Part shown: one piece after another, positions 1 to 7,161 of the stretch
Numbering within the stretch: the stretch's first letter is position 1
How the letters are laid out: each line of letters opens with the position of its first letter
Assembly (NCBI RefSeq): GCF_007970665.1
Contig: NZ_CP042430.1
Location: 2,108,001-2,172,000, forward strand
DNA length: 64,000 nucleotides
Reading direction: 5' to 3'
Origin: Baekduia soli
GTDB lineage: Bacteria > Actinomycetota > Thermoleophilia > Solirubrobacterales > Solirubrobacteraceae
The notes under the pieces: generated by a model
Seen by the model: the letters and a program-made list of their open reading frames with translations, nothing else
Database searches by the model: none
What the model was told of the DNA's origin: nothing
Translations under genes and position numbers: made by a program

Positions 1-70
1 CGAGCTGCTCGCGAAGCCGCTCGCGCTCGGTGAGCGGCCCGGACTTGTTGGTGCTCTTGACGGCGGCCAT
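1..70 (-). CDS. Partial small protein of the mobile element, N-terminus only
   Basis: Only the first 23 codons are present; the gene runs off the left edge. It begins MAAVKSTNKSG and continues into a charged, Arg/Glu-rich stretch that looks helical. The ATG lies 3 nt downstream of the stop of the preceding minus-strand gene (74-388), so the two are probably co-translated. No function can be assigned from this fragment. Confidence 0.5.
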   Translation of the reverse strand, partial: MAAVKSTNKSGPLTERERLREQL

Positions 71-73
71 GCC

Positions 74-388
74 TCAGCGCACCTTGGACAGGTCGATGTC
101 GCCGCGATCGGCAGCGGCGTTGAACCCCCGCGGATCGCGGCGGGCAAAGTCGGCGATCGCCTCGCGGGTGTTGGGACCGCGCGGCAGCTCGCGCGGCGTG
201 CCGCCGTCGAAGCCGTCGGCGGGGTTCGGTGGGGCCGCGGGGCTGACCGTGACGGCAGCGAGCCGCTCGGCGTGCGCCGACATGTCCGCGGCGGTATCGC
301 CCACGAGCAGGTCGGCGAGTGCGGGGGCGAGGCCGTGGGAGGCGCCGACGGCGCGCCTCAGGTCGCTGGGGGTGACGGGATCGTGCAT
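74..388 (-). CDS. Hypothetical protein, 104 aa, mobile element
   Basis: A 104-residue soluble protein starting MHDPVTPSDLRRAVGASHG. The N-terminal half is helical and the C-terminal half Pro/Gly-rich with charged residues; no membrane segment is seen. The start is supported by an AAGGAG ribosome site 9 nt upstream. It precedes a short co-oriented gene and belongs to the string of small genes in the element. Its size and position suggest an accessory phage or plasmid protein, but I recognise no family. Confidence 0.6.
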   Translation of the reverse strand: MHDPVTPSDLRRAVGASHGLAPALADLLVGDTAADMSAHAERLAAVTVSPAAPPNPADGFDGGTPRELPRGPNTREAIADFARRDPRGFNAAADRGDIDLSKVR

Positions 389-446
389 GGTTGTTGTACT
401 CCTTGGGCGGGGATGTAGGTGCGGGTGGGGTGGTGGCGCTGGGGTG

Positions 447-581
447 CTACGCGGGCCGCGAGCGCGGCCGGGGCACGACGAGCCCGCGGGCCGCGAGGAG
501 CTGCAAGCAGCTCGACGACTGCACGCGAGGGTCGAGCGCGCGGAGCAAGTCCAGCTCGCGGCGCTCGGCGCGGGTGGTCAC
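447..581 (-). CDS. Possible 44-aa protein translationally coupled to its upstream gene
   Basis: A short frame with GTG start overlapping the stop of the upstream gene in a GTGA arrangement. It encodes VTTRAERRELDLLRALDPR and then a basic tail of about 25 residues. The overlap is typical of coupled genes in this genome, and the N-terminal half is a plausible amphipathic helix. It is short, and in such GC-rich DNA chance frames are common, so the call rests mainly on the overlap. Confidence 0.35.
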   Translation of the reverse strand: MTTRAERRELDLLRALDPRVQSSSCLQLLAARGLVVPRPRSRPA

Positions 582-802
582 GAGGCGCGGGCCTCGACGC
601 GAGCCTCGACGCGAGCGACTCGCGCCAGCTCGCGACGGATCAGGCGGCGCAGATTGGCCGACATGCCACCCGCCGGGGACGCGGCCATCAGCGCGTCGCA
701 GTCAGCGGCCGTGACGACGCATCCGATCGTGACGGCGGTATCGGGTTCGGTGACGCGGGTCCGCGGACGGCCCATGCTGCTTCCGGTCGTCTCGTTGTGC
801 AT
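578..802 (-). CDS. Small hypothetical protein, 74 aa, mobile element
   Basis: A 74-residue protein starting MHNETTGSSMGRPRTRVTEP and ending in an Arg/Glu-rich helix with the repeat ARVEARVEARAS. The start is supported by GGGAGG located 8 nt upstream. The N-terminal GRPR patch followed by a compact hydrophobic stretch and a basic helix resembles small DNA-binding proteins of mobile elements, but there is no clear HTH or ribbon-helix-helix match. Function unknown. Confidence 0.55.
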   Translation of the reverse strand: MHNETTGSSMGRPRTRVTEPDTAVTIGCVVTAADCDALMAASPAGGMSANLRRLIRRELARVARVEARVEARAS

Positions 803-872
803 GTGTTTGACCTCCCGGTCTGGTGGGGGGCGGCCCGGGAGGTCGGGACGCGCGAAACGATGGGTGGGGGCT

Positions 873-1154
873 TCAGCGGCGCGGCAGGCTCGCGGCCCGC
901 TCGGGGCCGGGCGGCCTCGACGAGTACGCCGACCGGATCGGCTCCAGGCCGTGGGTCGCGCGGAGGCGCTCGCGGTGGAACGCCAGGAGCGGCGCGCCGT
1001 CGGCGTCGAGGCACAGCGTCCCGGCGTCCGCGAGGCAGTTGCGGCACGGCACGTAGAACGGTGACATGCCCTCTACGCAGGCGGCGGCGGCGATATGGGC
1101 GGCGGCGATCTGCTCGCGGGCCGCGGCGCGGCGGCGGTCGTTCCTGGACTTCAT
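873..1154 (-). CDS. Zinc-finger protein of the mobile-element type, 93 aa
   Basis: The middle of this 93-residue protein carries C-x2-C-x6-C followed about 15 residues later by HRERL. This is the zinc-binding pattern (CPxC..G..C...H..R) common in small proteins of actinobacterial phages and conjugative elements. The N-terminus is basic (MKSRNDRRRAAAREQ) and the C-terminus is Pro/Arg-rich and probably disordered. A purine-rich GGGAGTGG precedes the start. These proteins are thought to bind nucleic acid, but the exact role is not known. Confidence 0.65.
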   Translation of the reverse strand: MKSRNDRRRAAAREQIAAAHIAAAACVEGMSPFYVPCRNCLADAGTLCLDADGAPLLAFHRERLRATHGLEPIRSAYSSRPPGPERAASLPRR

Positions 1155-1278
1155 TCGAGACCACTCCCTCAGGCTGGCGGGTGGCGCCCGGGCTTTGGGG
1201 GCCTGGGTGCGCTTCCGGTCTGGCTATGTCGTGCAGCGGGGGGAATGCGGTCTCGTACTCAACAGTGAATCGAAAGCC

Positions 1279-1293
1279 GCGGACAGGAATCCG
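1279..1293. repeat. 15-bp direct repeat, copy 1
   Basis: The sequence GCGGACAGGAATCCG occurs here and again at 1673-1687 in the same orientation. Each copy contains CGGA and TCCG as short inverted ends, so each could also be a protein-binding half-palindrome. Both lie in the gene-free part of the element. Confidence 0.6.
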
Positions 1294-1316
1294 ACGCCGT
1301 GTCTGAGAATCTGCTG

Positions 1317-1330
1317 CGGGCCGTTTACAC
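1317..1330. repeat. 14-bp inverted repeat, left arm
   Basis: CGGGCCGTTTACAC here is matched by its exact reverse complement at 1996-2009. The two arms bracket most of the gene-free region, about 665 bp apart. The AT-containing GTTTACAC core stands out from the GC-rich surroundings. Confidence 0.6.
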
Positions 1331-1400
1331 GCCCAGGCCGCAAGGTCCCCCGCTCGGGCTCGACGCGGGGAGGCCGGGCTCAGACGACGGCGACGGCGAC

Positions 1401-1421
1401 GGGGGGCGGGAGGGCGAGGGG
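1401..1421 (+). other. G-quadruplex-type run
   Basis: Four G-tracts in 21 nt: G6, C, G3, A, G3, CGA, G4. This satisfies the usual G3+N1-7 quadruplex pattern on the plus strand. In a GC-rich genome such runs also arise by chance, so the functional weight is low. Confidence 0.4.
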
Positions 1422-1610
1422 CTACTCACAGCTCGGGCCGGTCGGCAGTTCGACGGCGGCGGTGCTCGATTCGTTCGGCGCTCGCGAGGTCTTCTTCTAT
1501 TTATTCTTGTAGTTGTTCTTCTTCTACTCCTAGCCCTCTGGTAGTCGTATACCTACTCAGTACGAAGGTTCTCTTACACCTACGAACTGAGGTCGAAGAC
1601 CGAAGGAGGA

Positions 1611-1631
1611 CAGACCTTCTACGAAGGTCTG
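1611..1631. other. Perfect 9-bp stem, 3-nt loop hairpin
   Basis: CAGACCTTC, loop TAC, GAAGGTCTG. The motif ACGAAGG also recurs just upstream (1562-1568), so the area is locally repetitive. There is no T-run, so it is not a standard intrinsic terminator; an operator or a structured RNA/ssDNA element are alternatives. Confidence 0.5.
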
Positions 1632-1672
1632 GGACGCGCGCGTGCACGCAGGCGCGCGAGTTAGCCGACCGA

Positions 1673-1687
1673 GCGGACAGGAATCCG
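1673..1687. repeat. 15-bp direct repeat, copy 2
   Basis: Second exact copy of GCGGACAGGAATCCG, 394 bp downstream of the first at 1279-1293. It sits about 40 bp after the 9-bp hairpin at 1611-1631. Confidence 0.6.
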
Positions 1688-1995
1688 TGAGACGGCGTGG
1701 CCTCGACGGCGGCGCGGGCTCGACGCCGGGCCCGAGGGGCGCCTCCGACGGCGGCGCGGGGCGCCCGAGGATGGACGCTCCGGCGGGCGTGACACTCGAG
1801 GAGACCGACGCGCCGACGCGGCCCGGGAGGCCCGTCCCGGCCCGCTGGGGACCATCTTGGGCCGTTTCTTGGGGCGGGGCGGGTAGGACCGCCACGGGCT
1901 GAGAACGGCTGAGAGGGCGTCAGACAGCCCAGCGCCCGTCGGCCTCCCCGGGGCCTCGGGCGCGTGTCAGCTCGGGCGGGCTGCGCGACACGCCT

Positions 1996-2009
1996 GTGTA
2001 AACGGCCCG
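1996..2009. repeat. 14-bp inverted repeat, right arm
   Basis: GTGTAAACGGCCCG, the exact reverse complement of 1317-1330. Together they enclose the hairpin, the G-run and both 15-bp direct repeat positions except copy 1. Confidence 0.6.
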
Positions 2010-2221
2010 GAGCGGATTTCGACATGTAGGAGTCGACGCAACACCTAGGTGCCGATCGGAGCGCCTGTATCTGCCTGGTTCGCGGGCGTCATCCGCGTGG
2101 CGGGCAGCTGTCGGTCAGGGGACACGAGGCCTGGGCCTCGGGGCTCGCTCAGGCCCTCCGCGCGGCTCGCGTCCGACCGACGGGCGCAGGGCGAGCGGAT
2201 CGGCCATCGAGTGCTTCTCTG

Positions 2222-2581
2222 TTAGCCAACTCCGCCGTGATGAGAGCAAGCCCCAGAGTTGCCACCGGCATGCGACCACACTCCGTCCGAACACCGGACG
2301 ATCGTGCCGGACCCGTCGTGGAAGCCGCTCACGCAGCTGTGCCGAGCGCAGAAGCCCGGCTTGGTCGGGGCGCCCGATGGAGTGCGCGCCCCGTCGACGA
2401 ACCCGGAGACTAACGAATAGCCCACAAAGACTGTCCCGCCGATCAGCAGGAGGCTGCCCCCGATCAGGACCACCCCAAGCACGGCGAAGTATGGCCCGGC
2501 GGTCAGCAAGCGCAACGGACGCGGGAGTCGGCGCCACGCAGCCAGGACACGATTGCCGAGCCCGCGCGGACGGTCCGTCAC
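2222..2581 (-). CDS. Small membrane protein with a DUF3761-like cysteine/histidine domain
   Basis: With the GTG at 2581 the protein has 119 residues: a basic N-terminus, two hydrophobic segments around residues 22-50, then a Cys-rich C-terminal domain ending GACSHHGGVG. The pattern C-x-DG-x-W-S, a glycine turn and CSHHGG matches the DUF3761 family, small exported or membrane domains of unknown function. The C-terminal domain holds four Cys and two adjacent His, suggesting disulfides or metal. The frame is open further upstream, but that part is low-complexity. A 19-codon frame overlaps the GTG. Confidence 0.6.
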   Translation of the reverse strand: MTDRPRGLGNRVLAAWRRLPRPLRLLTAGPYFAVLGVVLIGGSLLLIGGTVFVGYSLVSGFVDGARTPSGAPTKPGFCARHSCVSGFHDGSGTIVRCSDGVWSHAGGNSGACSHHGGVG

Positions 2582-2637
2582 GTCTGCTCGTCGAGTGTGT
2601 CGGCGGTCTGCGGGAGAGCGCAAGGCGACACCATCAT
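2578..2637 (-). CDS. Possible 19-aa leader peptide overlapping the DUF3761-like gene
   Basis: A short frame starts with a double ATG behind GGGAGCC and reads MMVSPCALPQTADTLDEQT. Its stop overlaps the downstream GTG as GTGA, so translation of the leader could feed ribosomes to the membrane-protein gene. It is too short to judge by composition. Confidence 0.3.
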   Translation of the reverse strand: MMVSPCALPQTADTLDEQT

Positions 2638-2691
2638 GGCTCCCACCACTTGACGTTCGATATTGATCAGCCGGAGCGTCACCGTCGGAGT

Positions 2692-2925
2692 CTATCCCCC
2701 GACACTCTGCCCGCGGGCCTCCGCGGCTGCGAGCACGCGGAGGGCCACCTCCTCGTCGACGATGCGGCGCAGCGTGGCGGCAGCGACGGGCGGCAGGGGA
2801 CGCGCGTCGGCGGCCAGTGCGGCGCGCAGGTGGAGAGCCTCGGCGAGCCGCTCGGGGTGCGGGTCCTCGACGCGGGAGGCCACTTCCAGGTCGACGAGGG
2901 CGATTAGGGCGGCGTGAGTGGTCAT
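2692..2925 (-). CDS. Small helical protein, 77 aa, near the integrase
   Basis: A 77-residue protein, almost entirely predicted helix and rich in Ala, Leu, Glu and Arg (for example LVDLEVASRVEDPH). It has no cysteine, signal peptide or membrane segment. It lies downstream of the integrase on the same strand, separated by a 208-nt gap that contains a 20-bp dyad at 2966-2985. In that position it could be a recombination directionality factor or a repressor, but it has no recognisable HTH, so function is unassigned. Confidence 0.5.
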   Translation of the reverse strand: MTTHAALIALVDLEVASRVEDPHPERLAEALHLRAALAADARPLPPVAAATLRRIVDEEVALRVLAAAEARGQSVGG

Positions 2926-2965
2926 GCCGCCGAGGATCGGGCACTACAACGCCTATAACAAGAGG

Positions 2966-2985
2966 CGACGCCGTCAACGGTGTCG
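2966..2985. promoter_or_regulatory. 20-bp dyad upstream of the 77-aa gene
   Basis: CGAC-g-CCGT-ca-ACGG-t-GTCG, with 16 of 20 positions in perfect inverted symmetry, centred about 50 nt upstream of the ATG at 2925. It is suited to a dimeric repressor or recombinase. The minus strand here also carries a TATAG stretch nearby that could be a -10 element. Confidence 0.4.
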
Positions 2986-3133
2986 AAGTCCTGTCGGGTT
3001 CCTGTCGGCGGCGACGAGGCTGGCGCGTTACTGCTCGGCCCGCGCCGTAGGAATCCTTGCCGCGGCCGCTGGTTCACTGTCGGCCATGACGCCCCCGACG
3101 ACCACCTCGCACCTGGCGAGCGCAGCGGTCGAG

Positions 3134-4651
3134 CTACAGCGCATCCTCGCGCGCCGCAGCCCGCAGCACTCCTGGAGCGTCGACGTCCGGGAGCACGATC
3201 GGCACGATCCCGCCAGCCTGCTCGCCGCGGCGACTCCCCGCCACCGGGAGCGGAGTGCCATGCGCGAGCACCCGCACCCTCTCGTCGAGCGGCGTCCTGC
3301 TTCCCCGTCCCGAGCGCCGCACGATCACGGTCGCGAGGAGAGCGCGCAGCAGCGCGTTCCGCTCCGTCGTGCCGAGCGTCGGCCAGACCTCGGCACCGGT
3401 GCCCGCCGCGGGCATGAGCGGCAGGCGGGCACGCTGAACGCGTAGCTCGTCGGCGGCGAGGTCTCGCGCAGCCCGCAGCTCCGCAAGTTGCGCGACGGCT
3501 GACGGCTCGTCCGCAAGGTCGGCGGCCAGGACGGTGCGCGTCGCCCGGTCGAGCCGAGCCTGAGCATCGCGCAGGACGCCCTCGGCGGCGCCTAGGACGT
3601 CCCCCTGTGTCGCCGCGACCCCGAGGCGTGCCAGCTCGCCGAGAGCGATCGCCTCGACGTGTTCGTCGAGGCGGACGGTCGTCACAGCCGCCGGGGCGGG
3701 GCAGCGCTCGCCGGAGTGATGCTCCGGGCACCGATAGGTGTGCCGACCGCCCGACGCGGCCCGGGTCATCACGTGCCCGCACCCCGAGCAGCGCACGATC
3801 CCGGCGAGCAGAGCGGGACCGTCCAGCTTGCCCGAGCGCGCGGGCCTAGGGTTGCGCGCGAGAGCTTCCTGGACGGCGTCGAATGTCTCGACGTCAAGGA
3901 TTGGCGCGTGCGCCTCCGGGTTCACGTTGGGGCCGTCGCGCAGCTCGCCGAGATAGACCCTGTTGCGCGCGAGCGCCCGCACGCCCGAGGGCGTCATCCC
4001 GAGGCGCCGAGCGATCCGCGAGATGGGCACCCCGGCAAGGATGTCGGCGGCGACCTCGCGGACCTCGTCCGCCTGCGGCCCGGGCTTCAGGCGGCGCGCC
4101 TTCCCGAAGTAGCGCCCGTCGACCTCGGGGCCGGTGAACACGTAGCCGCGAGGGAGCTGCCGCTGGCGCCACATGCCAGCTTCGACGGTGGCGGCGCGTC
4201 GCTTGGCGTGACGCTCGGAGTGCTCCTCGCGCTCGCGGACAGCGTCGGCGAGGAAGATGTCGCGCATGAACCGGCCGTTCGGTGTGCTCGTGTCGATCTG
4301 CTCGGCCGCGGTGTGGACGTGGCCTCCGGCGCCCTCGACGCGATCCCAGATTTCGAGCCCGGAGCGCGAGCGCGTGAGGCGCTTCAGGTTCGCCGTCACG
4401 ATGCCGGAGTAGATGCCCGCCTCGACGCCCTCGATGGCGGCGCGCAGCGACGGTCGCTCGGCGATCGGCTTGCCGCCGGACACGTCCAGCTCGGGCGGCA
4501 GCAGCTCGAACGTGAGGCGCCGCGCCTTGCAGTAGCGGGCGACCTCGGCGTGCTGGTCCTCGTCGCCGTGATAGGTCCCTTCGCGCTGGCGCTCGGCGAC
4601 ACGGTCGGACGAGCGGATGATCGCCGCGAGCGGCGGGCACTTGGCGGGCAT
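3134..4651 (-). CDS. Large serine recombinase (integrase)
   Basis: A 505-residue site-specific recombinase. The N-terminal resolvase domain has Arg13-Ser-Ser15 as the catalytic stretch, with Ser15 the likely nucleophile, and NLKRLTRS as the usual helix motif. It is followed by a recombinase domain (about 150-260, LPRGYVF) and a zinc ribbon with CSGCGHVM and a second Cys pair near residues 305-335. A helical C-terminal coiled-coil region follows. Length and domain order fit phage and ICE serine integrases. Its 5' end faces the element boundary, as is usual next to an attachment site. TATAGT lies 8 nt before the ATG, suggesting a leaderless or near-leaderless mRNA. Confidence 0.92.
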   Translation of the reverse strand: MPAKCPPLAAIIRSSDRVAERQREGTYHGDEDQHAEVARYCKARRLTFELLPPELDVSGGKPIAERPSLRAAIEGVEAGIYSGIVTANLKRLTRSRSGLEIWDRVEGAGGHVHTAAEQIDTSTPNGRFMRDIFLADAVREREEHSERHAKRRAATVEAGMWRQRQLPRGYVFTGPEVDGRYFGKARRLKPGPQADEVREVAADILAGVPISRIARRLGMTPSGVRALARNRVYLGELRDGPNVNPEAHAPILDVETFDAVQEALARNPRPARSGKLDGPALLAGIVRCSGCGHVMTRAASGGRHTYRCPEHHSGERCPAPAAVTTVRLDEHVEAIALGELARLGVAATQGDVLGAAEGVLRDAQARLDRATRTVLAADLADEPSAVAQLAELRAARDLAADELRVQRARLPLMPAAGTGAEVWPTLGTTERNALLRALLATVIVRRSGRGSRTPLDERVRVLAHGTPLPVAGSRRGEQAGGIVPIVLPDVDAPGVLRAAAREDAL

Positions 4652-4680
4652 AGGCGGAGACTATATAGCGCTATGGAGTC
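4652..4680 (-). promoter_or_regulatory. Integrase promoter region with a 10-bp palindrome
   Basis: This AT-rich strip upstream of the integrase ATG holds TATAGT on the minus strand as a likely -10, and the perfect palindrome ATAGCGCTAT at 4665-4674. The palindrome overlaps the promoter core and could be an operator. Confidence 0.45.
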
Positions 4681-4694
4681 CCGTAGCACTACGG
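4681..4694. other. Candidate attachment site (attR) with a CA centre
   Basis: CCGTAG-CA-CTACGG: two perfect 6-bp arms around a central CA dinucleotide, between the integrase start and the truncated host gene. Serine integrases act on imperfect inverted sites with a 2-bp crossover core, so both form and position fit. The partner attL is outside the window, so the core cannot be confirmed. Confidence 0.5.
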
Positions 4695-5196
4695 CTTCGT
4701 GCGGGCGGCGGGCTCGCGCAGCGTCGGGTTCGGTCCGGGCGACGGGCGCGGTGCCCTGCCGGCGTTCGTGCCCGAGCCGTGGGCCCCGGCGATCAGCCGG
4801 GCCGCCCAGCACTGGAACGTCGGCGCGGCGCTGCTGGCCGCCCAGCTCATGCAGGAGTCGGGGTTCAACCCGTTCGCCCGCTCGCCGGCCGGGGCGCTGG
4901 GCATCGCGCAGTTCATGCCGGGCACCGCGCGCGCCTACGGGCTGGGCGACCCGTTCGACGCGCCGGCGGCCATCGACGCCCAGGCGCACCTCATGCACGA
5001 CCTGCTGCGCCAGTTCGGCTCCGTGCCGCTGGCGCTGGCGGCCTACAACGCCGGGCCCGTGCCGGTCCAGGCGTGCGGGTGCGTGCCGCCGATCCCCGAG
5101 ACCGTGGCCTACGTGGCGGCGATCCTCGCCCTGCTCGGCGGGGCCGGCGACGACGCCGCCGCCGGCACCGGGCTGAAGGTGCGGCTCGTGGCGTGA
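4687..5196 (+). pseudogene. Lytic transglycosylase, 5' end lost at the element junction
   Basis: The frame encodes an SLT-type lytic transglycosylase domain: catalytic Glu in QESGFNP, then ARSPAGALGIAQFMPGTA and AYNAGP, all typical of peptidoglycan-cleaving muramidases of the MltC/Slt fold. The protein normally has a signal peptide and leader, but here the frame opens directly from a TAG beside the candidate attachment site. A GTG at 4699 could still give about 165 residues without a signal. The likeliest reading is that element insertion removed the 5' part. The C-terminus ends normally. Confidence 0.7.
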
Positions 5197-5244
5197 GCAG
5201 GGCGTGCGGGTCAGGCCGCGGCGCGGGCCGCGACGCCATCGTCG

Positions 5245-5640
5245 ACAGGGCCCCAGGAGCAGCAGGTAGGCGATCGCCGCGCTGGCGAACGTGGCCCACA
5301 GCCACGCGTGGCGCCGGACGAGCCGCCACCCCACCACGAGGTCGGCGAACCACGAGGCGCCGGCATCCGTCCCGGCGGCCGCGCCCACCGCGCCGGGCCC
5401 GGCCTGCCGCCGCGCCCGCGCCGCCCCCGGCGCGGGGGGCGTGGAACGCCGATCCCACCCCGTAGAGCGAGGCGAGGGCCACGACGTGCCAGACGGCCAG
5501 CAGGCCGCCGAAGCCCAGGCCGGCCAGCAGGGCGACGGCCAGCGCCCGCAGCGCGTCGGCGGCCACGAGGATCCAGCGGCGCTCCAGGCGGTCGCTGGCC
5601 ACCCCGCCGACCATGAGGAACACGATCGCGGCACCGTCAT
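5245..5640 (-). pseudogene. MFS transporter remnant with internal deletion and frameshift
   Basis: Two frames together encode pieces of an MFS_3 (EntS-like) efflux pump. The upstream piece has the motif-A loop GGVASDRLERR followed by ALRALAVALLAGLG and SLYGVGSAFHAP. The downstream piece, in another frame, reads GASWFADLVVGWRLVRRHAW and LLLLGP. About 80 residues expected between them are missing, and both ends of the protein are absent, so this is a decayed gene rather than a sequencing slip. Confidence 0.65.
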
Positions 5641-5888
5641 CGCGATGTCGGCCGGCGGCATCCCGCCGGGGCATCGGGAGAGCCCCGCTGCGCCGAACCG
5701 GCCTGGACGGGTCACCGTCCCCGGACGGTCCGTGCGGCGCCGCACGGCGTTCGTCGTCCGCCGGCGGACGTGTGAAGCCGGGATGGCTGGGTACGGTCAC
5801 CGACACGGCGGGCGGCGCTGCAGGGGCGCCGGGGTCCCGCTCAGGCGGGCTTCACGTGCCGCTCAGCGACGTTGTCCACGGTCTGCAG

Positions 5889-7097
5889 ATGCCCTCGGCC
5901 GACATCCGACCCGACGCTTCGCCGCGTGCGCGCCTCGGCGCGCTCGATGGCCTCCGCGGCCTCGCCGCGCTGGGCGTCGTCGTGCTGCACGTGTGGATGT
6001 TCAGCTATGGCGACCTCGGCCGGCCGCCCAAGGACGCGCTGGACCTGTTCATGGGCGAGCTGCGCCTAGGGGTGCAGGTCTTCTTCGTCCTGTCGGGCTT
6101 CCTCATCTTCCGGCCGTTCGTGGCCGCGGCGCTGGACGGCGGTGCGCGACCCGGCCTGGGCCGCTACGCGCTGCGGCGGGCCGCGCGGATCCTGCCGGGC
6201 TACTGGGCGGTGCTGCTCGCGTCGTTCGTGCTGCTGCGCCGGCTGGACCACCCGATGCAGGTCGACGGCAGCCTGCTGCCGGTCTTCCTCCTGTTCGCCC
6301 AGAACCACTTCGACACCACGATCGGGCACCTCGACCCGCCGATGTGGACGCTGGCCATCGAGGTCTCGTTCTACATCGTGCTGCCGCTGGGCGGGGCGCT
6401 GGCGCTGGCGATCGGCGCCCACCGCCGCCGGCTGGCGCTGCTGTGCGCCGCGATCGTGGGCGGCGGTATCGCGTGCACGGTGCTCAGCGTGCAGCAGCGC
6501 TGGCCCGAGACCCTCAGCACCTCACTGCTGCTGCACCTGGTCGAGTTCGGATCGGGCATGGCGGTCGCCGTGCTGGCCCACCGCCGCCGCCTGGGCGTGC
6601 GGTCGGCGGCGCCGCTGGCGCTCGCCGGCCTGGCGCTCGTCGTGGCCAACTCGGTCTGGCACGCGCTGGGCCTGGGCCCGCAGCAGGTGCGCGACCTGGT
6701 CGGCGACGTCCCCGGGATCGTCGGCATGGCGCTCGTGCTCGGCGCCCTGGTCACCTCGGGCCGCCGTGCGCGGCTGCTGTCGGCCGGGCCCGCCGCGTGG
6801 CTGGGGACCGTGTCCTACGGCCTGTACCTCGTGCACTTCCCGGTGATCATCGCGCTGCGCGGCACCGACCACTGGCCCGCGACGCTCGAGCGCCAGCTCC
6901 TGGCGGTGGTGGGCATCAGCCTCGTGCTCGCCACGGCGCTGTGGTTCTGCGTCGAGCGCCCGGCGATCCGGTGGGCGCAGCGGGTCACGCGCCGGCCGCG
7001 TCCGGCACGGGCACCGGCACCGGTCCCGGCGCCGCGGGCCCCGCGCCGGCGCCCGGCCGAGCGCCCGGTGCTCGTGCCCCGGCGCGCGGAGCGCTGA
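5889..7097 (+). CDS. Membrane acyltransferase, acyltransferase-3 (OafA/YrhL) family
   Basis: A 402-residue polytopic membrane protein of the acyltransferase-3 family, which transfers acyl groups to exopolysaccharide, peptidoglycan or lipid glycans at the inner membrane. The conserved opening LGALDGLRGLAALGVVVLH with the active His of this family is present, followed by FFVLSGFLIFRPF, a late YGLYLVHFPV and about ten hydrophobic segments. The C-terminus is a Pro/Arg-rich cytosolic tail. The ATG at 5889 places the family motif at about residue 20; the frame is open upstream but has no family signal there. It ends at a strong shared hairpin with the convergent MFS gene. Confidence 0.85.
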   Translation: MPSADIRPDASPRARLGALDGLRGLAALGVVVLHVWMFSYGDLGRPPKDALDLFMGELRLGVQVFFVLSGFLIFRPFVAAALDGGARPGLGRYALRRAARILPGYWAVLLASFVLLRRLDHPMQVDGSLLPVFLLFAQNHFDTTIGHLDPPMWTLAIEVSFYIVLPLGGALALAIGAHRRRLALLCAAIVGGGIACTVLSVQQRWPETLSTSLLLHLVEFGSGMAVAVLAHRRRLGVRSAAPLALAGLALVVANSVWHALGLGPQQVRDLVGDVPGIVGMALVLGALVTSGRRARLLSAGPAAWLGTVSYGLYLVHFPVIIALRGTDHWPATLERQLLAVVGISLVLATALWFCVERPAIRWAQRVTRRPRPARAPAPVPAPRAPRRRPAERPVLVPRRAER

Positions 7098-7100
7098 GAC

Positions 7101-7145
7101 CCCGGGCGCCTCCACCGGGGATCTCCCACGGTGAAGGCGCCCGGG
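7101..7145. terminator. Bidirectional hairpin between convergent genes
   Basis: Two 16-nt arms (7101-7116 and 7130-7145) pair with a single mismatch around a 13-nt loop; the stem begins CCCGGGCGCC. It lies between the stop codons of the acyltransferase and the MFS exporter. There is no T-run, as is common in GC-rich actinobacteria. Confidence 0.7.
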
Positions 7146-7161
7146 ATCGTCGCGCCGGCGG

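Larger units (their letters stand above)
1155..2221. other. Long stretch without a convincing gene inside the mobile element
   Basis: About 1.07 kb between two minus-strand genes with no frame showing a plausible protein. It contains a 15-bp direct repeat, a 14-bp inverted repeat, a perfect 9-bp hairpin, a G-quadruplex-type run and an unusually AT-rich patch near 1490-1610. This layout would suit an origin of replication or transfer, or a regulatory region, but the sequence does not decide between them. Confidence 0.5.
1..4680. mobile_element. Right end of a phage-like integrative element (left end outside window)
   Basis: This stretch holds only short minus-strand genes with mobile-element character, a repeat-bearing stretch without genes and, at the far right, a large serine integrase reading inwards. 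Immediately beyond it lies a lytic transglycosylase gene lacking its 5' part, as expected if the element inserted there. No capsid or terminase gene is visible, so it could be a prophage, an ICE or an integrated plasmid. The other boundary is not in the window. Confidence 0.7.

Noticed and set aside
30-1306. Long plus-strand frames of 107-344 codons across the left element
   Set aside because: Arg/Gly/Ala-rich shadow frames opposite small minus-strand genes that have ribosome sites and sensible composition.
1501-2025. Minus-strand frame of 174 codons in the gene-free part of the left element
   Set aside because: Low-complexity Arg/Pro composition, no ribosome site, and crosses the inverted-repeat arm and the hairpin.
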